DNA from: Collinsella sp.
GTDB lineage: Bacteria > Actinomycetota > Coriobacteriia > Coriobacteriales > Coriobacteriaceae
Direction: 5' to 3'
Assembly: GCA_031292915.1 (NCBI GenBank)
Contig: JAUMSH010000058.1
Span: forward strand, 1-64,000
Length of the DNA stretch: 64,000 bases
The position numbers were made by a program, and so were the translations under genes. A model generated the notes under the pieces. That model worked only from the letters and a program-made list of their open reading frames with translations, was not told where the DNA came from and made no database searches. Position 1 is the first letter of the stretch; every line of letters begins with the position of its first letter. Shown one piece after another: positions 44,303 through 52,884 of this stretch.

Positions 44303-44677
44303 TTATTTCTTCTTCTTAGCACCGATCTGACGCTTCGGGCCCTTGCGGGTACGAGCGTTAGTGTGGGTGCGCTGGCCGCGGACCGGGAGGCCCTTGCGGT
44401 GACGAAGGCCGCGGTTGCAGCCGATGTCCATAAGGCGCTTGACGTTCTGGTTGCGCTCACGGCGGAGGTCGCCCTCAACCATGATCTGGTTCTTATCGAT
44501 ATAATCGCGGATGGCGTTAACCTCATCCTCGGTGAGGTCCTTAACGCGCGTATCCACGTTAACGTTGCACTCGACGCAAATCTTCGTCGCAGTGGTGCGG
44601 CCGATGCCGTAAATGTAGGTCAGACCGATCTCAACGCGCTTCTCACGCGGGAGGTCGACACCATTAATACGGGCCAA
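44303..44677 (-). CDS. rpsM: 30S ribosomal protein S13
   Basis: A 124-residue uS13: MARINGVDLPREKRVEIGLT, GIGRTTATKIC, RLMDIGCNRGLRHRKGLPVRGQRTHTNARTRKGPK. It is part of the 30S head and contacts the P-site tRNA. It sits between rpmJ and rpsK. Confidence 0.98.
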   Translation of the reverse strand: MARINGVDLPREKRVEIGLTYIYGIGRTTATKICVECNVNVDTRVKDLTEDEVNAIRDYIDKNQIMVEGDLRRERNQNVKRLMDIGCNRGLRHRKGLPVRGQRTHTNARTRKGPKRQIGAKKKK

Positions 44678-44691
44678 CGTAGTCTCCTCTC

Positions 44692-44805
44692 TTAACCCTG
44701 ACGCTGCTTATGACGGGGGTTCTCGCAAATGACGAGGACCTTGCCATGGCGCCTAATGATTTTGCACTTATCGCACATCTTCTTGACCGAAGGACGTACC
44801 TTCAT
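44692..44805 (-). CDS. rpmJ: 50S ribosomal protein L36
   Basis: Reading from ATG 44805 gives 37 residues starting MKVRPSVKKMCDKCKIIRRH and ending NPRHKQRQG. It has the bL36 zinc-ribbon ligands (CDKC, then C and H in ICENPRH), so it is the zinc-binding form. GGAAG lies upstream. The gene is too short for usual ORF cut-offs but is in its standard place between infA and rpsM. Confidence 0.97.
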   Translation of the reverse strand: MKVRPSVKKMCDKCKIIRRHGKVLVICENPRHKQRQG

Positions 44806-44955
44806 CGTTCTTCCTTTCGGTAGCGCTCAAACTACTTCCCTACTATCTACTCGCCCAGCCGCAGGCGTTTAAAACTATGGCTGGTCTTCACACACAATCC
44901 GACCGTAGGTTGAGCTAAGCCTGCAGTCGGAAATGGAGTGCGTGTATGCGTGCCG

Positions 44956-45174
44956 CTATTTGTAGCGATAGGTGATGCGGCCGCGGGTCAGGTCGTACGG
45001 GGAAAGCTCCACGACAACCCTGTCACCGGGGAGAATACGGATGTAATTCATTCGGATCTTGCCAGAAATGTTGCACAGAACCGAATGACCGTTCTCGAGC
45101 TCGACCTTAAACATGGCGTTGGGCAACGGTTCCTTTACCGTACCCTCGAGCTCAATTGCGTCTTCCTTCTTCAC
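44956..45174 (-). CDS. infA: Translation initiation factor IF-1
   Basis: A 72-residue OB-fold IF-1 (KKEDAIELEGTVKEPLPNAM, then NGHSVLCNISGKIRMNYIRILPGDRVVVELSPYDLTRGRITYRYK). It binds the 30S A site during initiation. The start is either GTG 45174 or TTG 45180; GTG gives the usual family N-terminus and is preferred, with AGAAAG upstream. A 150-base gap with a weak hairpin (CCGAC/GTCGG) separates it from rpmJ. Confidence 0.96.
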   Translation of the reverse strand: MKKEDAIELEGTVKEPLPNAMFKVELENGHSVLCNISGKIRMNYIRILPGDRVVVELSPYDLTRGRITYRYK

Positions 45175-45278
45175 AAGCAATCATCTTTCTCTAGAAAACG
45201 ACAGCGATTGAGTATTCTACAACACGTATGCACGCATCGTAATAACTTCGTAATGGCTCCACAACTAAATGGAACTTG

Positions 45279-46067
45279 TTACATTTCTCCGCCTTGGAGG
45301 GAGCACCAAGCACCTTGGGCATCCGTGGTGAGAATCACCGGACCGTCATTGGTAATGGCGACGGTGTTCTCGTAGTGCGCAGCGGGCAGGTGATCGTTGG
45401 TCGTAACAATCCAACCGTCGGAGCCCGTGCTCACATGGTTGGAACCCATCGTAACCATCGGCTCGATGGCAATGACCATGCCGGCCTGGAGGCGAACGCC
45501 CCTCCCCTTCTTTCCATAGTTAGGAACGTTGGGGTCCTCGTGCATCACACGGCCGATACCATGCCCCACATAATCGCGAAGCACGCCGTAACCGTGAGAC
45601 TCGGCGAGGGACTGAACGGCATAGCCGACGTCCCCGATATGGTTACCGGGAACAGCCTGCTCGATGGCAGCCTTTAGGCAATCTCGCGTAACCTCGCACA
45701 GGGCCTTGGCCTCGGGCGTGGGGGTGCCGACGAAAAACGTCCAGGCGTTATCGCCAACCCAACCGTCGACAACGGCTCCCGTATCGATGGAGATGATATC
45801 GCCATCGCGCAGGATCATGTCGGGGTTGGGAATACCGTGGACCACGGCATCGTTGATCGATGCGCAAATGGTCCCCGGGAACCCGCCGTAACCCTTAAAG
45901 GCCGGGGTGCCGCCATGCATGCGGATAATCTGCTCCGCGAGCTGATCGAGCTCAAAGGTGGAAACGCCGGGGCGCACCATGGCTCCAACGTGGCGGAGCG
46001 CCATCTTAGATAGCGCTCCTGCCTTCTTCATCTGCTCGATTTGCGTTGCAGACTTAATCTTGATCAT
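45279..46067 (-). CDS. map: Methionine aminopeptidase, type I
   Basis: A 262-residue MetAP-I. The metal ligands are visible in order: SIDTGAVVDGWVGDNAW with two aspartates, YVGHGIGRVMHEDPNVPNYG with a His, AIEPMVTMGS with Glu, and a final Glu near GAWCSLQGGE. It removes the initiator methionine. Its ATG overlaps the adk stop (ATGA). It shows no N-terminal zinc-finger extension. Confidence 0.97.
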   Translation of the reverse strand: MIKIKSATQIEQMKKAGALSKMALRHVGAMVRPGVSTFELDQLAEQIIRMHGGTPAFKGYGGFPGTICASINDAVVHGIPNPDMILRDGDIISIDTGAVVDGWVGDNAWTFFVGTPTPEAKALCEVTRDCLKAAIEQAVPGNHIGDVGYAVQSLAESHGYGVLRDYVGHGIGRVMHEDPNVPNYGKKGRGVRLQAGMVIAIEPMVTMGSNHVSTGSDGWIVTTNDHLPAAHYENTVAITNDGPVILTTDAQGAWCSLQGGEM

Positions 46068-46690
46068 AGACCGAGAGCCTCTTTGACATCCCCGTACACG
46101 GTCTCGCGAGCCTGGTCACCGTTGACCGACTTGAGCAGACCCTGGCCACGATAGTAGTCGACGAGCGGGCTCGTGGACTTCTCGTAGACGTCGAGACGGT
46201 TCTTGATGGTCTCGGGCTTGTCGTCGTCGCGCTGATACATCTCGCCGCCACACTTGGGGCAGGCAGCATCGGCAGCGGTGCCGGTGTAACCGCAGGCGCG
46301 GCAGGTGCGACGCGAAGACAGACGATCGATAATGACCTCGGGGGCCACATCGACCAGAAGGGCGCAGTCGATCTCGCGACCCATGGCGGAGAGCTCGGAA
46401 TCGAGCGTCACGGCCTGGGCGGTGTTGCGCGGGAAGCCGTCGAGGATGAAGCCCTGCTGGGCGTCATCGGCGGCAAGGCGCTCCTTGACAAGGTCGATCA
46501 CGAGCTGATCAGGAACGAGCTCGCCAGCGTCCATGTACTTCTTAGCCTGAATACCAAGCTCGGTGCCACCCTTGACGGCAGCACGCAGCAGGTCGCCCGT
46601 GGAAATGTGAGCGACGCCAAACTCGGCGACGAGCTCCTGTGCGACGGTACCCTTACCGGCACCCGGAGCTCCGAGCAATACGAGGTTCAT
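46064..46690 (-). CDS. adk: Adenylate kinase (zinc LID type)
   Basis: A 208-residue adenylate kinase: P-loop LGAPGAGKGTVAQEL, AMP-binding STGDLLR, FILDGFPRNTAQA, and a LID with four cysteines (CRACGYTGTAADAACPKCGG), which binds zinc in Gram-positive enzymes. It interconverts ATP, AMP and ADP. The ATG at 46690 has GAGGAGG upstream and is preferred to one two codons earlier. secY-adk-map is the classic Gram-positive order. Confidence 0.97.
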   Translation of the reverse strand: MNLVLLGAPGAGKGTVAQELVAEFGVAHISTGDLLRAAVKGGTELGIQAKKYMDAGELVPDQLVIDLVKERLAADDAQQGFILDGFPRNTAQAVTLDSELSAMGREIDCALLVDVAPEVIIDRLSSRRTCRACGYTGTAADAACPKCGGEMYQRDDDKPETIKNRLDVYEKSTSPLVDYYRGQGLLKSVNGDQARETVYGDVKEALGL

Positions 46691-46708
46691 GAGCAATCCT
46701 CCTCTAGC

Positions 46709-47995
46709 CTATTTAAAGAATCCATCGTAATCATACATCTTGATCTGGCCTTCGAGCTTATCGACCGTGTCGAGCACGACGCCGACCATGATGAGGATGG
46801 ACGTGCCGCCAAATGCCTGGATTAGCTGGTTACCCGTAAAGGAGAAGATGATCGAAGGCACGATGGCGATGAGCGCCAAAAAGACAGCGCTGGGAAGCGT
46901 AATCTTGTTGAGCGCGTTCTTGATGTAGGCCGCGGTAGCCCTACCCGGACGCACGCCCGGAATAAAGCCGCCCTGCTTCTTAAGGTTGTCGGCCGTGTCA
47001 TCGGGGTTGAACACCATGGACGTGTAGAAGTACGCGAAAAACACGATGAGGACAACGTTAAGCACCCAGTTGAGCCAGCCGCGCGAAAGCGCAGAGGCAA
47101 CTGCCTGGATCCAGCCGATGCCGGGGAAGAACACGGCAATCTGAGCCGGGAAGTACAGCAGCGCCGAAGCGAAGATGATCGGCACGACACCCGCGGTGTT
47201 GACCTTGATGGGCAGGTAGGTGGTCTGGCCACCCATCATGCGACGGCCCACGACGCGCTTAGCGTAGGAGACCGGGATGCGGCGCTGGCCGCGCTCAAGG
47301 AAAACAATCAACGGGATAACCAGCAGGATGATGGCGCAGATGATCACCATGGTGATGATGCCACCGGCATTGCCCTCGGTGCTGGAGAAGATAGCCTGCG
47401 GCAGACCGGCCATGATGTTCGCGAAGATGATCAGCGACATGCCATTGCCGATACCGCGCTGGGTGATGAGCTCACCAATCCACATGATCAGCATGGCGCC
47501 CGCAGTGAGCGTGCCGACGATCATGAGGTCGAAGATGATCTCGGGAGCGCCGGCGCCATTGAAGCTGATGCCGAAGCTCTTAAAGAGGAAGAGGTAACCA
47601 ACGGAGTTGAGGATTGCCAGAGCCAGGGTGAGGTAACGCGAATACTGCGTAATCTTGGTCTGACCGACCTCGCCCTCGCGGGCAAGCTCATGCAGGGAAG
47701 GCACGACGGCCTGGAGCATCTGGAGGATGATCGAGCTGGTGATGTAAGGCATGATGCCCAGCGAAAACACCGACACATAGCTCAACGCGCCACCAGAGAA
47801 AAGATTCAGGAGGGCCATAGCACCTGCGGCGACCGAATTGTTATCGGTCGAGAAAAGGCCCAGCATCCCCTGGAAGGGAATGCCGGGCACAGGAACGTGC
47901 GCACCAATGCGGTACACGACGAGCATAGCTATGGTAAAAAGAATCTTTTCGCGCAATTCTTTGATGCGGAAAGCATTCTTAAGACCATTTAGCAC
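46709..47995 (-). CDS. secY: Preprotein translocase subunit SecY
   Basis: A 428-residue SecY with ten membrane segments. Landmarks are the N-terminal FRIKELREKILFTIAMLVVYRIGAHVPVPGI, the cytosolic loop ERGQRRIPVSYAKRVVGRR that contacts SecA, and the late MVFNPDDTADNLKKQGGFIPGVRPGRAT. It forms the protein-conducting channel. Translation starts at GTG 47995, overlapping the rplO stop by 7 bases, with AAAGG upstream, so the genes are probably coupled. Confidence 0.97.
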   Translation of the reverse strand: MLNGLKNAFRIKELREKILFTIAMLVVYRIGAHVPVPGIPFQGMLGLFSTDNNSVAAGAMALLNLFSGGALSYVSVFSLGIMPYITSSIILQMLQAVVPSLHELAREGEVGQTKITQYSRYLTLALAILNSVGYLFLFKSFGISFNGAGAPEIIFDLMIVGTLTAGAMLIMWIGELITQRGIGNGMSLIIFANIMAGLPQAIFSSTEGNAGGIITMVIICAIILLVIPLIVFLERGQRRIPVSYAKRVVGRRMMGGQTTYLPIKVNTAGVVPIIFASALLYFPAQIAVFFPGIGWIQAVASALSRGWLNWVLNVVLIVFFAYFYTSMVFNPDDTADNLKKQGGFIPGVRPGRATAAYIKNALNKITLPSAVFLALIAIVPSIIFSFTGNQLIQAFGGTSILIMVGVVLDTVDKLEGQIKMYDYDGFFK

Positions 47996-48438
47996 GGCAG
48001 CTCGACCTTTCCGCCGGCGGCCTCGATCTTGGCCTGCGCAGAAGCGCTGACCTTGTCGACCTTGACCGTGAACTTCTTGGTGAGCTCACCATTGCCGAGC
48101 ACCTTGACGGGCTCGAACTCGCTCTTGGTGATGCGAGCGGCCTTAAGAGCGGCACCGTCGATCACAGCGCCGTCCTCGAACTTACGCTCGAGACGCTCAA
48201 CGTTAACAGCGGTGTACTCGATACGACGGGGGTTACGGAAGCCCGGAAGCTTGGGCAGGCGCATAGCCAGCGGAGTCTGGCCACCCTCGAAGCCGGCACC
48301 CTTGGTGCCGCCAGAGCGGGAACCCTGGCCCTTCTGACCGCGGCCAGAAGTGGTGCCGTGACCCGAAGAATTGCCACGGCCGACGCGCTTGCGGTTCTTG
48401 GTGGAACCGGGCGCGGGAGTAAGATCGTGAAGCTGCAT
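47989..48438 (-). CDS. rplO: 50S ribosomal protein L15
   Basis: A 149-residue uL15 starting MQLHDLTPAPGSTKNRKRVG, with the Gly/Arg-rich GRGQKGQGSRSGG and the FEGGQTPLAMRLPKLPGF segment. It binds 23S rRNA late in 50S assembly. Its end overlaps the secY start, and it begins 4 bases past rpmD. Confidence 0.98.
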   Translation of the reverse strand: MQLHDLTPAPGSTKNRKRVGRGNSSGHGTTSGRGQKGQGSRSGGTKGAGFEGGQTPLAMRLPKLPGFRNPRRIEYTAVNVERLERKFEDGAVIDGAALKAARITKSEFEPVKVLGNGELTKKFTVKVDKVSASAQAKIEAAGGKVELPC

Positions 48439-48441
48439 TTG

Positions 48442-48624
48442 CTACTCCTCTACAATCTCGACAAGGTGCTTGACCTTGAAGATCATGCCGCGGACGGACT
48501 CGTTGTCAGCAATCTCGCGAACCTCGCGGATCCTGTGGAGACCGAGGGCACGGACAGTACGGACCTGGTCCTGCTTGCAACCGTTGGTGCTGCGGACCTG
48601 CTTGATCTTGATGGTGTCAGCCAT
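48442..48624 (-). CDS. rpmD: 50S ribosomal protein L30
   Basis: A 60-residue uL30 (IKIKQVRSTNGCKQDQVRTVRALGLHRIREVREIADNESVRGMI), ending in VKHLVEIVEE. It is the short bacterial form. It starts 3 bases after rpsE, in standard order. Confidence 0.97.
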   Translation of the reverse strand: MADTIKIKQVRSTNGCKQDQVRTVRALGLHRIREVREIADNESVRGMIFKVKHLVEIVEE

Positions 48625-48626
48625 GC

Positions 48627-49151
48627 TTAGTTCTCCTTACCGACGAACATCTCGGAGACCGTCAGGCCACGGCGAGCCGCGACGTCCTCAGGGCTGGAGA
48701 GCTCCTTGAGGCCCTCGACGGCAGCCTTGATGATGTTGAGGCCGTTGTCGGTACCGAGGGACTTGGACAGGACGTTCTTGATGCCAGCAAGCTCAAAGAG
48801 GGGACGCACAGCGCCGCCGGCGATAACGCCGGTACCCTCGACAGCGGGCTTGATGATGATGCGGCCGGCACCAAAGTGGCCGAGAACCTCGTGCGGGATG
48901 GTGCCCTGCTCGGTCACCGGCACGTGGAACATGTTCTTCTTGGCATCGAGAGATGCCTTGGAGATGGCCATGGGCACCTCAGCGGACTTGCCCATGCCAA
49001 CGCCGACGTTGCCCTTGCCGTCGCCAACGACGACGAGAGCGACGAGGCTCATGCGACGACCACCCTTGACGGTCTTCGACACGCGGTTGATGTAAACGAC
49101 GCGCTCCTCGAACTCGGAGGCCTCGCGCTGCTGCTTCTGATTACGAGCCAT
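48627..49151 (-). CDS. rpsE: 30S ribosomal protein S5
   Basis: A 174-residue uS5 with FEERVVYINRVSKTVKGGRRM, VVGDGKGNVGVGMGKSAEVP and the C-terminal SLGTDNGLNIIKAAVEGLKEL. It takes part in decoding fidelity and mRNA unwinding at the entry channel. A short basic N-terminus (MARNQKQQREASE) precedes the core. Confidence 0.98.
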   Translation of the reverse strand: MARNQKQQREASEFEERVVYINRVSKTVKGGRRMSLVALVVVGDGKGNVGVGMGKSAEVPMAISKASLDAKKNMFHVPVTEQGTIPHEVLGHFGAGRIIIKPAVEGTGVIAGGAVRPLFELAGIKNVLSKSLGTDNGLNIIKAAVEGLKELSSPEDVAARRGLTVSEMFVGKEN

Positions 49152-49165
49152 GTGCTACATACCTC

Positions 49166-49534
49166 CTAGAACTCGAGACCGGCGGCACGAGCACCGTCGG
49201 CGAGGGCCTTGACGCGGCCATGGTAGATACGGCCACCACGATCGAAGGCGACCTTGGTGATGCCGGCCTCGATGGCGCGCTTGCCAACGAGCTGACCGAC
49301 CTTCTCCGCAGCCTCCTTGTTCGAGGTGTGGGTGCCCTTGAACTCGGCCTCGAGGGTCGAGGCAGAGACGAGCGTCAGGCTGGAGCCCTTGCTGTCGTCG
49401 ATAATCTGGGCATAGATGTTGGCGTTAGTACGGGTCACGCGAAGACGCGGACGCTCGGAGGTACCCGAGACCTTGCCGCGAACACGACGCTGACGACGCT
49501 TGAGGCCTTCCAGCTTCGCCTTATGCTTGTTCAT
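49166..49534 (-). CDS. rplR: 50S ribosomal protein L18
   Basis: A 122-residue uL18: GLKRRQRRVRGKVSGTSERPRLRV, NANIYAQIIDD, and the C-terminal AFDRGGRIYHGRVKALADGARAAGLEF. It binds 5S rRNA with L5, encoded 1.4 kb upstream in the same operon. Confidence 0.98.
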   Translation of the reverse strand: MNKHKAKLEGLKRRQRRVRGKVSGTSERPRLRVTRTNANIYAQIIDDSKGSSLTLVSASTLEAEFKGTHTSNKEAAEKVGQLVGKRAIEAGITKVAFDRGGRIYHGRVKALADGARAAGLEF

Positions 49535-49609
49535 ACGTAAACTCCTAAAAAGGTTGATCTTGCCAGCACCTGACGGGGTGCTGGTCTTATGCGAGTGAGT
49601 CGGTTACGA

Positions 49610-50146
49610 CTACTTGGCGGCCTTACCCAGCTTGCGGCGGATGTGCTCGCCAACGTAGTGGATACCCTTGCCCTTGTAAGGCTCGGGAGGACGATGGCCG
49701 CGGATCTCAGCGGCGATCTGACCGACCTGCTGCTTGTTGATACCCTTGACGTTCACGTGGGTGTTGTCGGGAACCTCGAAGGTGATGCCCTCGGGAGCCT
49801 CGACGATCACGGGGTGCGAGAAGCCCAGGGAGAACTCGAGGTTCTTGCCCTTCTGCTGCACGCGGTAACCGACGCCGGCGAGCTCGAGCTTCTTCTCGAA
49901 GCCCTCGGAAACGCCGACAACCATGTTGTGGATGAGGGCGCGGGTGAGGCCGTGGCGGGCACGGGTCTCACGCTCGTCGTCGGGACGGGAAACGGTGAGG
50001 ACGTTGTCCTCGACGTTGATAGCGAGCTTCTCAAAGACATCGAGCTCGAGCTGGCCCTTGGGGCCCTTGACGACAACGTTGTTGCCGTTGACTGCCACTT
50101 CGACTCCGGCGGGAATCTGGACAGGCTTATTACCGATACGAGACAC
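49610..50146 (-). CDS. rplF: 50S ribosomal protein L6
   Basis: A 178-residue uL6 (MSRIGNKPVQIPAGVEVAVN) with two similar domains and the C-terminal RGHRPPEPYKGKGIHYVGEHIRRKLGKAAK. It lies at the factor-binding site of the 50S. A 75-base gap to rplR is longer than the other spacings but contains only a short GC-rich hairpin-like stretch (CAGCACC/GGTGCTG near 49564). Confidence 0.98.
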   Translation of the reverse strand: MSRIGNKPVQIPAGVEVAVNGNNVVVKGPKGQLELDVFEKLAINVEDNVLTVSRPDDERETRARHGLTRALIHNMVVGVSEGFEKKLELAGVGYRVQQKGKNLEFSLGFSHPVIVEAPEGITFEVPDNTHVNVKGINKQQVGQIAAEIRGHRPPEPYKGKGIHYVGEHIRRKLGKAAK

Positions 50147-50179
50147 GGTGATCTCCTTTCCTTCTACCTACCGAGCGAA

Positions 50180-50578
50180 TTACCAGACGTAAGCGATGAT
50201 CTCGCCGCCGACGTTGTGCTTGCGAGCATCGCGGTCGGTCATGACGCCATGGCTGGTGGAAATAATGGCGGTACCAAGGCCACCGCGGACGCGGGGCATG
50301 TCGGCAACGCCGGTGTACTTACGCAGGCCCGGCTTGGAAATGCGGCGGATGCCGTTGATGACCTTAGCCTTCTTGGGACCATACTTAAGCGTGATGTGCA
50401 GAGTCTTCTGGGGAACGGTGTCCTCGACATCGTAGCCCTCGATGTAGCCCTCCTCGTGCAGAACACGAGCGATCTCGACGAGCTTCTTGCTGCTCGGCAT
50501 GGAGACCGTGGCCTTGTTCACAGAGTTAGCGTTACGGATGCGCGTAAGCATATCTGCGATCGGGTCTGTAAGGTTCAT
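50180..50578 (-). CDS. rpsH: 30S ribosomal protein S8
   Basis: A 132-residue uS8 (MNLTDPIADMLTRIRNANSV) with the C-terminal GVADMPRVRGGLGTAIISTSHGVMTDRDARKHNVGGEIIAYVW. It binds the central domain of 16S rRNA and in E. coli is the spc-operon repressor; whether that control exists here cannot be judged. Confidence 0.98.
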   Translation of the reverse strand: MNLTDPIADMLTRIRNANSVNKATVSMPSSKKLVEIARVLHEEGYIEGYDVEDTVPQKTLHITLKYGPKKAKVINGIRRISKPGLRKYTGVADMPRVRGGLGTAIISTSHGVMTDRDARKHNVGGEIIAYVW

Positions 50579-50697
50579 ACAGATTCTCCTTCGTTCTTGA
50601 TGAACACGTGCTCTTGGTTCTTCGCCGCCCTTAACGGCAAAGCCTTTTTAGCGCGTTTTCCCTGTTCCAAACTGATGCTTGAAACGCTGGTAGTGAC

Positions 50698-50883
50698 TTA
50701 CCAGCTGGCCTTCTTAACGCCGGGAAGCTCGCCCTTGAGTGCAAGCTCGCGGAAGCAGACACGGCACAGGCCGAACTTGCGGTACACAGAGTGCGGACGG
50801 CCGCAGCGCTGGCAGCGCGTGTACTCACGAGTAGAGAACTTCTGCTTGCGATTGCACTTGACGATCATCGATGTCTTAGCCAC
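50698..50883 (-). CDS. rpsN: 30S ribosomal protein S14, zinc-binding (type Z)
   Basis: A 61-residue uS14 of the short zinc form, with CQRCGRPH and CRVCFREL supplying four cysteines. This is the ancestral C+ form found in most Gram-positives. A 119-base gap separates it from rpsH. A TATC-rich leader and GGAGG site precede its ATG. Confidence 0.98.
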   Translation of the reverse strand: MAKTSMIVKCNRKQKFSTREYTRCQRCGRPHSVYRKFGLCRVCFRELALKGELPGVKKASW

Positions 50884-50962
50884 TTATATCCTCCTCACAT
50901 AGAGTATTGTTCGCCCCAAGCGCCGCCCCCTTGTGGGAACGGCGCTTACAGGGCAGGTGAAC

Positions 50963-51520
50963 CTATTTCTTGAACGGGAAACCGAAGGCGTCCAGAAGGG
51001 CCTTGGCCTCCTCATCGGTATTGGCGGTGGTCACGAAGGTGATGTCCATACCACGCTGGTGATCGACGGAGTCGAAGTCGATCTCGGGGAAGATGAGCTG
51101 CTCGGTGACGCCCATGGAGAAGTTACCACGGCCGTCGAAGCTCTTGGCGGAGATGCCGCGGAAGTCGCGGATACGGGGGATCGCGACGGAGGTCAGACGA
51201 TCGAAGAACTCCCACATACGGTCGCCACGCAGGGTAACCTTGCAGCCGATCGGCATACCAGCGCGCAGGCGGAAGGTAGCGATGGACTTGCGGGCACGGG
51301 TGATCATCGGCTGCTGGCCGGTGATGGCGCGCAGGTCGCGCACGGCACCGTCGATGGCCTTGGAATCGGTAGCGGCCTCGCCGACACCCATGTTCACGAC
51401 GATCTTCTCAAACTTGGGGATCATCATGACGTTCTCGTACTGGAACTTGTCCTGAAGCTGCTGCTTGACCTCGTTGTTGTACTTGGTCTTCAGACGCGGC
51501 ACATACTTCTCTTCTGCCAT
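50963..51520 (-). CDS. rplE: 50S ribosomal protein L5
   Basis: A 185-residue uL5: QYENVMMIPKFEKIVVNMGVGEAATDSKA, the RARKSIATFRLRAGMPIGCKVTLRG segment and a C-terminal GMDITFVTTANTDEEAKALLDAFGFPF. It binds 5S rRNA and the P-site tRNA. In most bacteria it follows rplN and rplX. Here neither is present upstream: the next gene upstream is an XdhC-family gene, so rplE opens the operon, with its own likely promoter at 51658-51686. Confidence 0.98.
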   Translation of the reverse strand: MAEEKYVPRLKTKYNNEVKQQLQDKFQYENVMMIPKFEKIVVNMGVGEAATDSKAIDGAVRDLRAITGQQPMITRARKSIATFRLRAGMPIGCKVTLRGDRMWEFFDRLTSVAIPRIRDFRGISAKSFDGRGNFSMGVTEQLIFPEIDFDSVDHQRGMDITFVTTANTDEEAKALLDAFGFPFKK

Positions 51521-51657
51521 TGTTCACTCCTTCTTGGGGTTTTAAGCACGGGGCGTGGCCACGATGGGTTGTCCTCGTGCCTCCTGGCTGCATCCGCGCC
51601 GCTCATGGCATTTTGCGGTTTGGACTCGACGCAGCAGGAGCCGACAAAACAATCGGT

Positions 51658-51686
51658 ACTATACGCGCATCGGGAGCGTATTTCCA
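51658..51686 (-). promoter_or_regulatory. Candidate sigma-A promoter for the rplE operon
   Basis: On the minus strand TGGAAA and TATAGT (4/6 and 5/6 matches to the vegetative consensus) are spaced by 17 bases. Transcription would start about 130 bases upstream of rplE. The hexamers are imperfect and were found by eye only. Confidence 0.45.
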
Positions 51687-51747
51687 GAAAAACCTCGTCT
51701 GCCTGCACAACTCCACAACTCCCCCGCACAAATGGATCCCAAAAAGC

Positions 51748-51814
51748 AGTTGCGGTGAAATATGGACTGTTTGGCGGCCTAACAGGCTTAAACAGTCCGT
51801 ATTTCACCGCAACT
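51748..51814. repeat. Palindromic element family 1, copy B
   Basis: A 67-base hairpin: AGTTGCGGTGAAATA(T)GGAC and its near-perfect complement, with inner CTGTTT/AAACAG and a GC-rich tip. It differs from copy C at only a few tip and arm positions. It lies at the junction of the ribosomal operon and the purine-related cluster. Confidence 0.9.
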
Positions 51815-51831
51815 TATTGGTGGGGATGCGA

Positions 51832-52875
51832 TTAGCGCTTGCGGGGGACGAGTTTGGTGCGGCGCAGGTGGATCATCTCGGCGGCGATGGAGATGGCGAT
51901 CTCCTCGGGATCCTCTGCCTCGATGGCAACGCCGATCGGCAGGTGCAGCTCGTCGATCTGGTCCTGCGTAAAGCCTTCCTGCTCCAGGCGGGCGCGCACA
52001 AAGGCCGTCTTGCGGCGCGAACCCAGACAGCCCAGGTAGGCAGGCTTGGCGTGCATGGCCTGAATCACCACGTCGATATCGGACTTGTGGCCTGCTGTGG
52101 CCACGACCACCAGGTCGCGCGGGCCGATGGGGCACTGCTCGCTCAGGTTCTTGTAGTCGACCAGACGACGGTCGTAGACACCGGGCACCCAATCGGGGGT
52201 CAGCGTGCCGGGGCGGTCGTCGCACGCCACGACGGCAAAGCCCGCCGCCGTGAGCACCCGCGCCGTCGCGGCGCCCACGTGGCCGCAGCCAAAGATATAG
52301 GTCAGCCCCTCGGGGCAGAGCGTCTCGATGTGCGCCGCGGGAATCTCAGAGGCAGCGTTGGTGTAGGTGACCTTACTCCCCTCCTCCACCAGCGAAAGCC
52401 CGGGGCAGCCCGCAATGGTGCGGCGCGATTCCTCGCCATGGTACTCGGCCACATCGCCCTCGAGCGCGCTCGCGATAAACGGCTCAAAGTCGATGACGAA
52501 GTCGCCGATGCGTCGATAGACCAAGACGTCGGCAATTTCCTGGAACAACGGTGCCTGGGTCGCATCCAGATGCAGATAGCACAGGCAGATGGCTCCGCCG
52601 CAGATCATGCCGGTATCGGAGTTCTCGCCGCCCATGGTGTAGCGGACCAGACGCGACTGCCCCGCGGCCAGCAGCTCGCGGGCCTCGCTCAGCGCAAAGA
52701 GCTCGATCTTGCCGCCACCGATGGTGCCCGCTTGACTGCCATCGGCAAAGACAGTCATCCAGGCGCCCACGCCGCGCGGCGACGACCCCGCCGTGCCGGC
52801 TACGACCACGAGCTCGCACGTCTCGCCAGCACGCAGGGCGACAAGCGCCGCATTCACAACATCGAGCTTTTCCAT
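51832..52875 (-). CDS. XdhC/CoxI-family molybdenum hydroxylase maturation protein
   Basis: A 347-residue XdhC-family protein: N-terminal XdhC_CoxI domain (TAGSSPRGVGAWMTVFADGSQAGTIGGGKIE, the GMICGG segment) and C-terminal Rossmann domain (YIFGCGHVGAATARVL, ACDDRP, YLGCLGSRRK). Members bind molybdenum cofactor, promote its sulfuration and insert it into xanthine dehydrogenase-type enzymes. It starts 9 bases beyond yqeB, so both serve the same maturation path. The target hydroxylase is not in this window. Confidence 0.92.
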   Translation of the reverse strand: MEKLDVVNAALVALRAGETCELVVVAGTAGSSPRGVGAWMTVFADGSQAGTIGGGKIELFALSEARELLAAGQSRLVRYTMGGENSDTGMICGGAICLCYLHLDATQAPLFQEIADVLVYRRIGDFVIDFEPFIASALEGDVAEYHGEESRRTIAGCPGLSLVEEGSKVTYTNAASEIPAAHIETLCPEGLTYIFGCGHVGAATARVLTAAGFAVVACDDRPGTLTPDWVPGVYDRRLVDYKNLSEQCPIGPRDLVVVATAGHKSDIDVVIQAMHAKPAYLGCLGSRRKTAFVRARLEQEGFTQDQIDELHLPIGVAIEAEDPEEIAISIAAEMIHLRRTKLVPRKR

Positions 52876-52884
52876 TGCCGCCTT

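Larger units (their letters stand above)
51521..51831. other. Leader region upstream of rplE
   Basis: 311 bases without a supported gene. It holds the rplE ribosome site (AAGGAG), a leader of about 130 bases, the candidate promoter, and copy B of the palindromic family. I see no recognisable rplX remnant. Confidence 0.6.
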
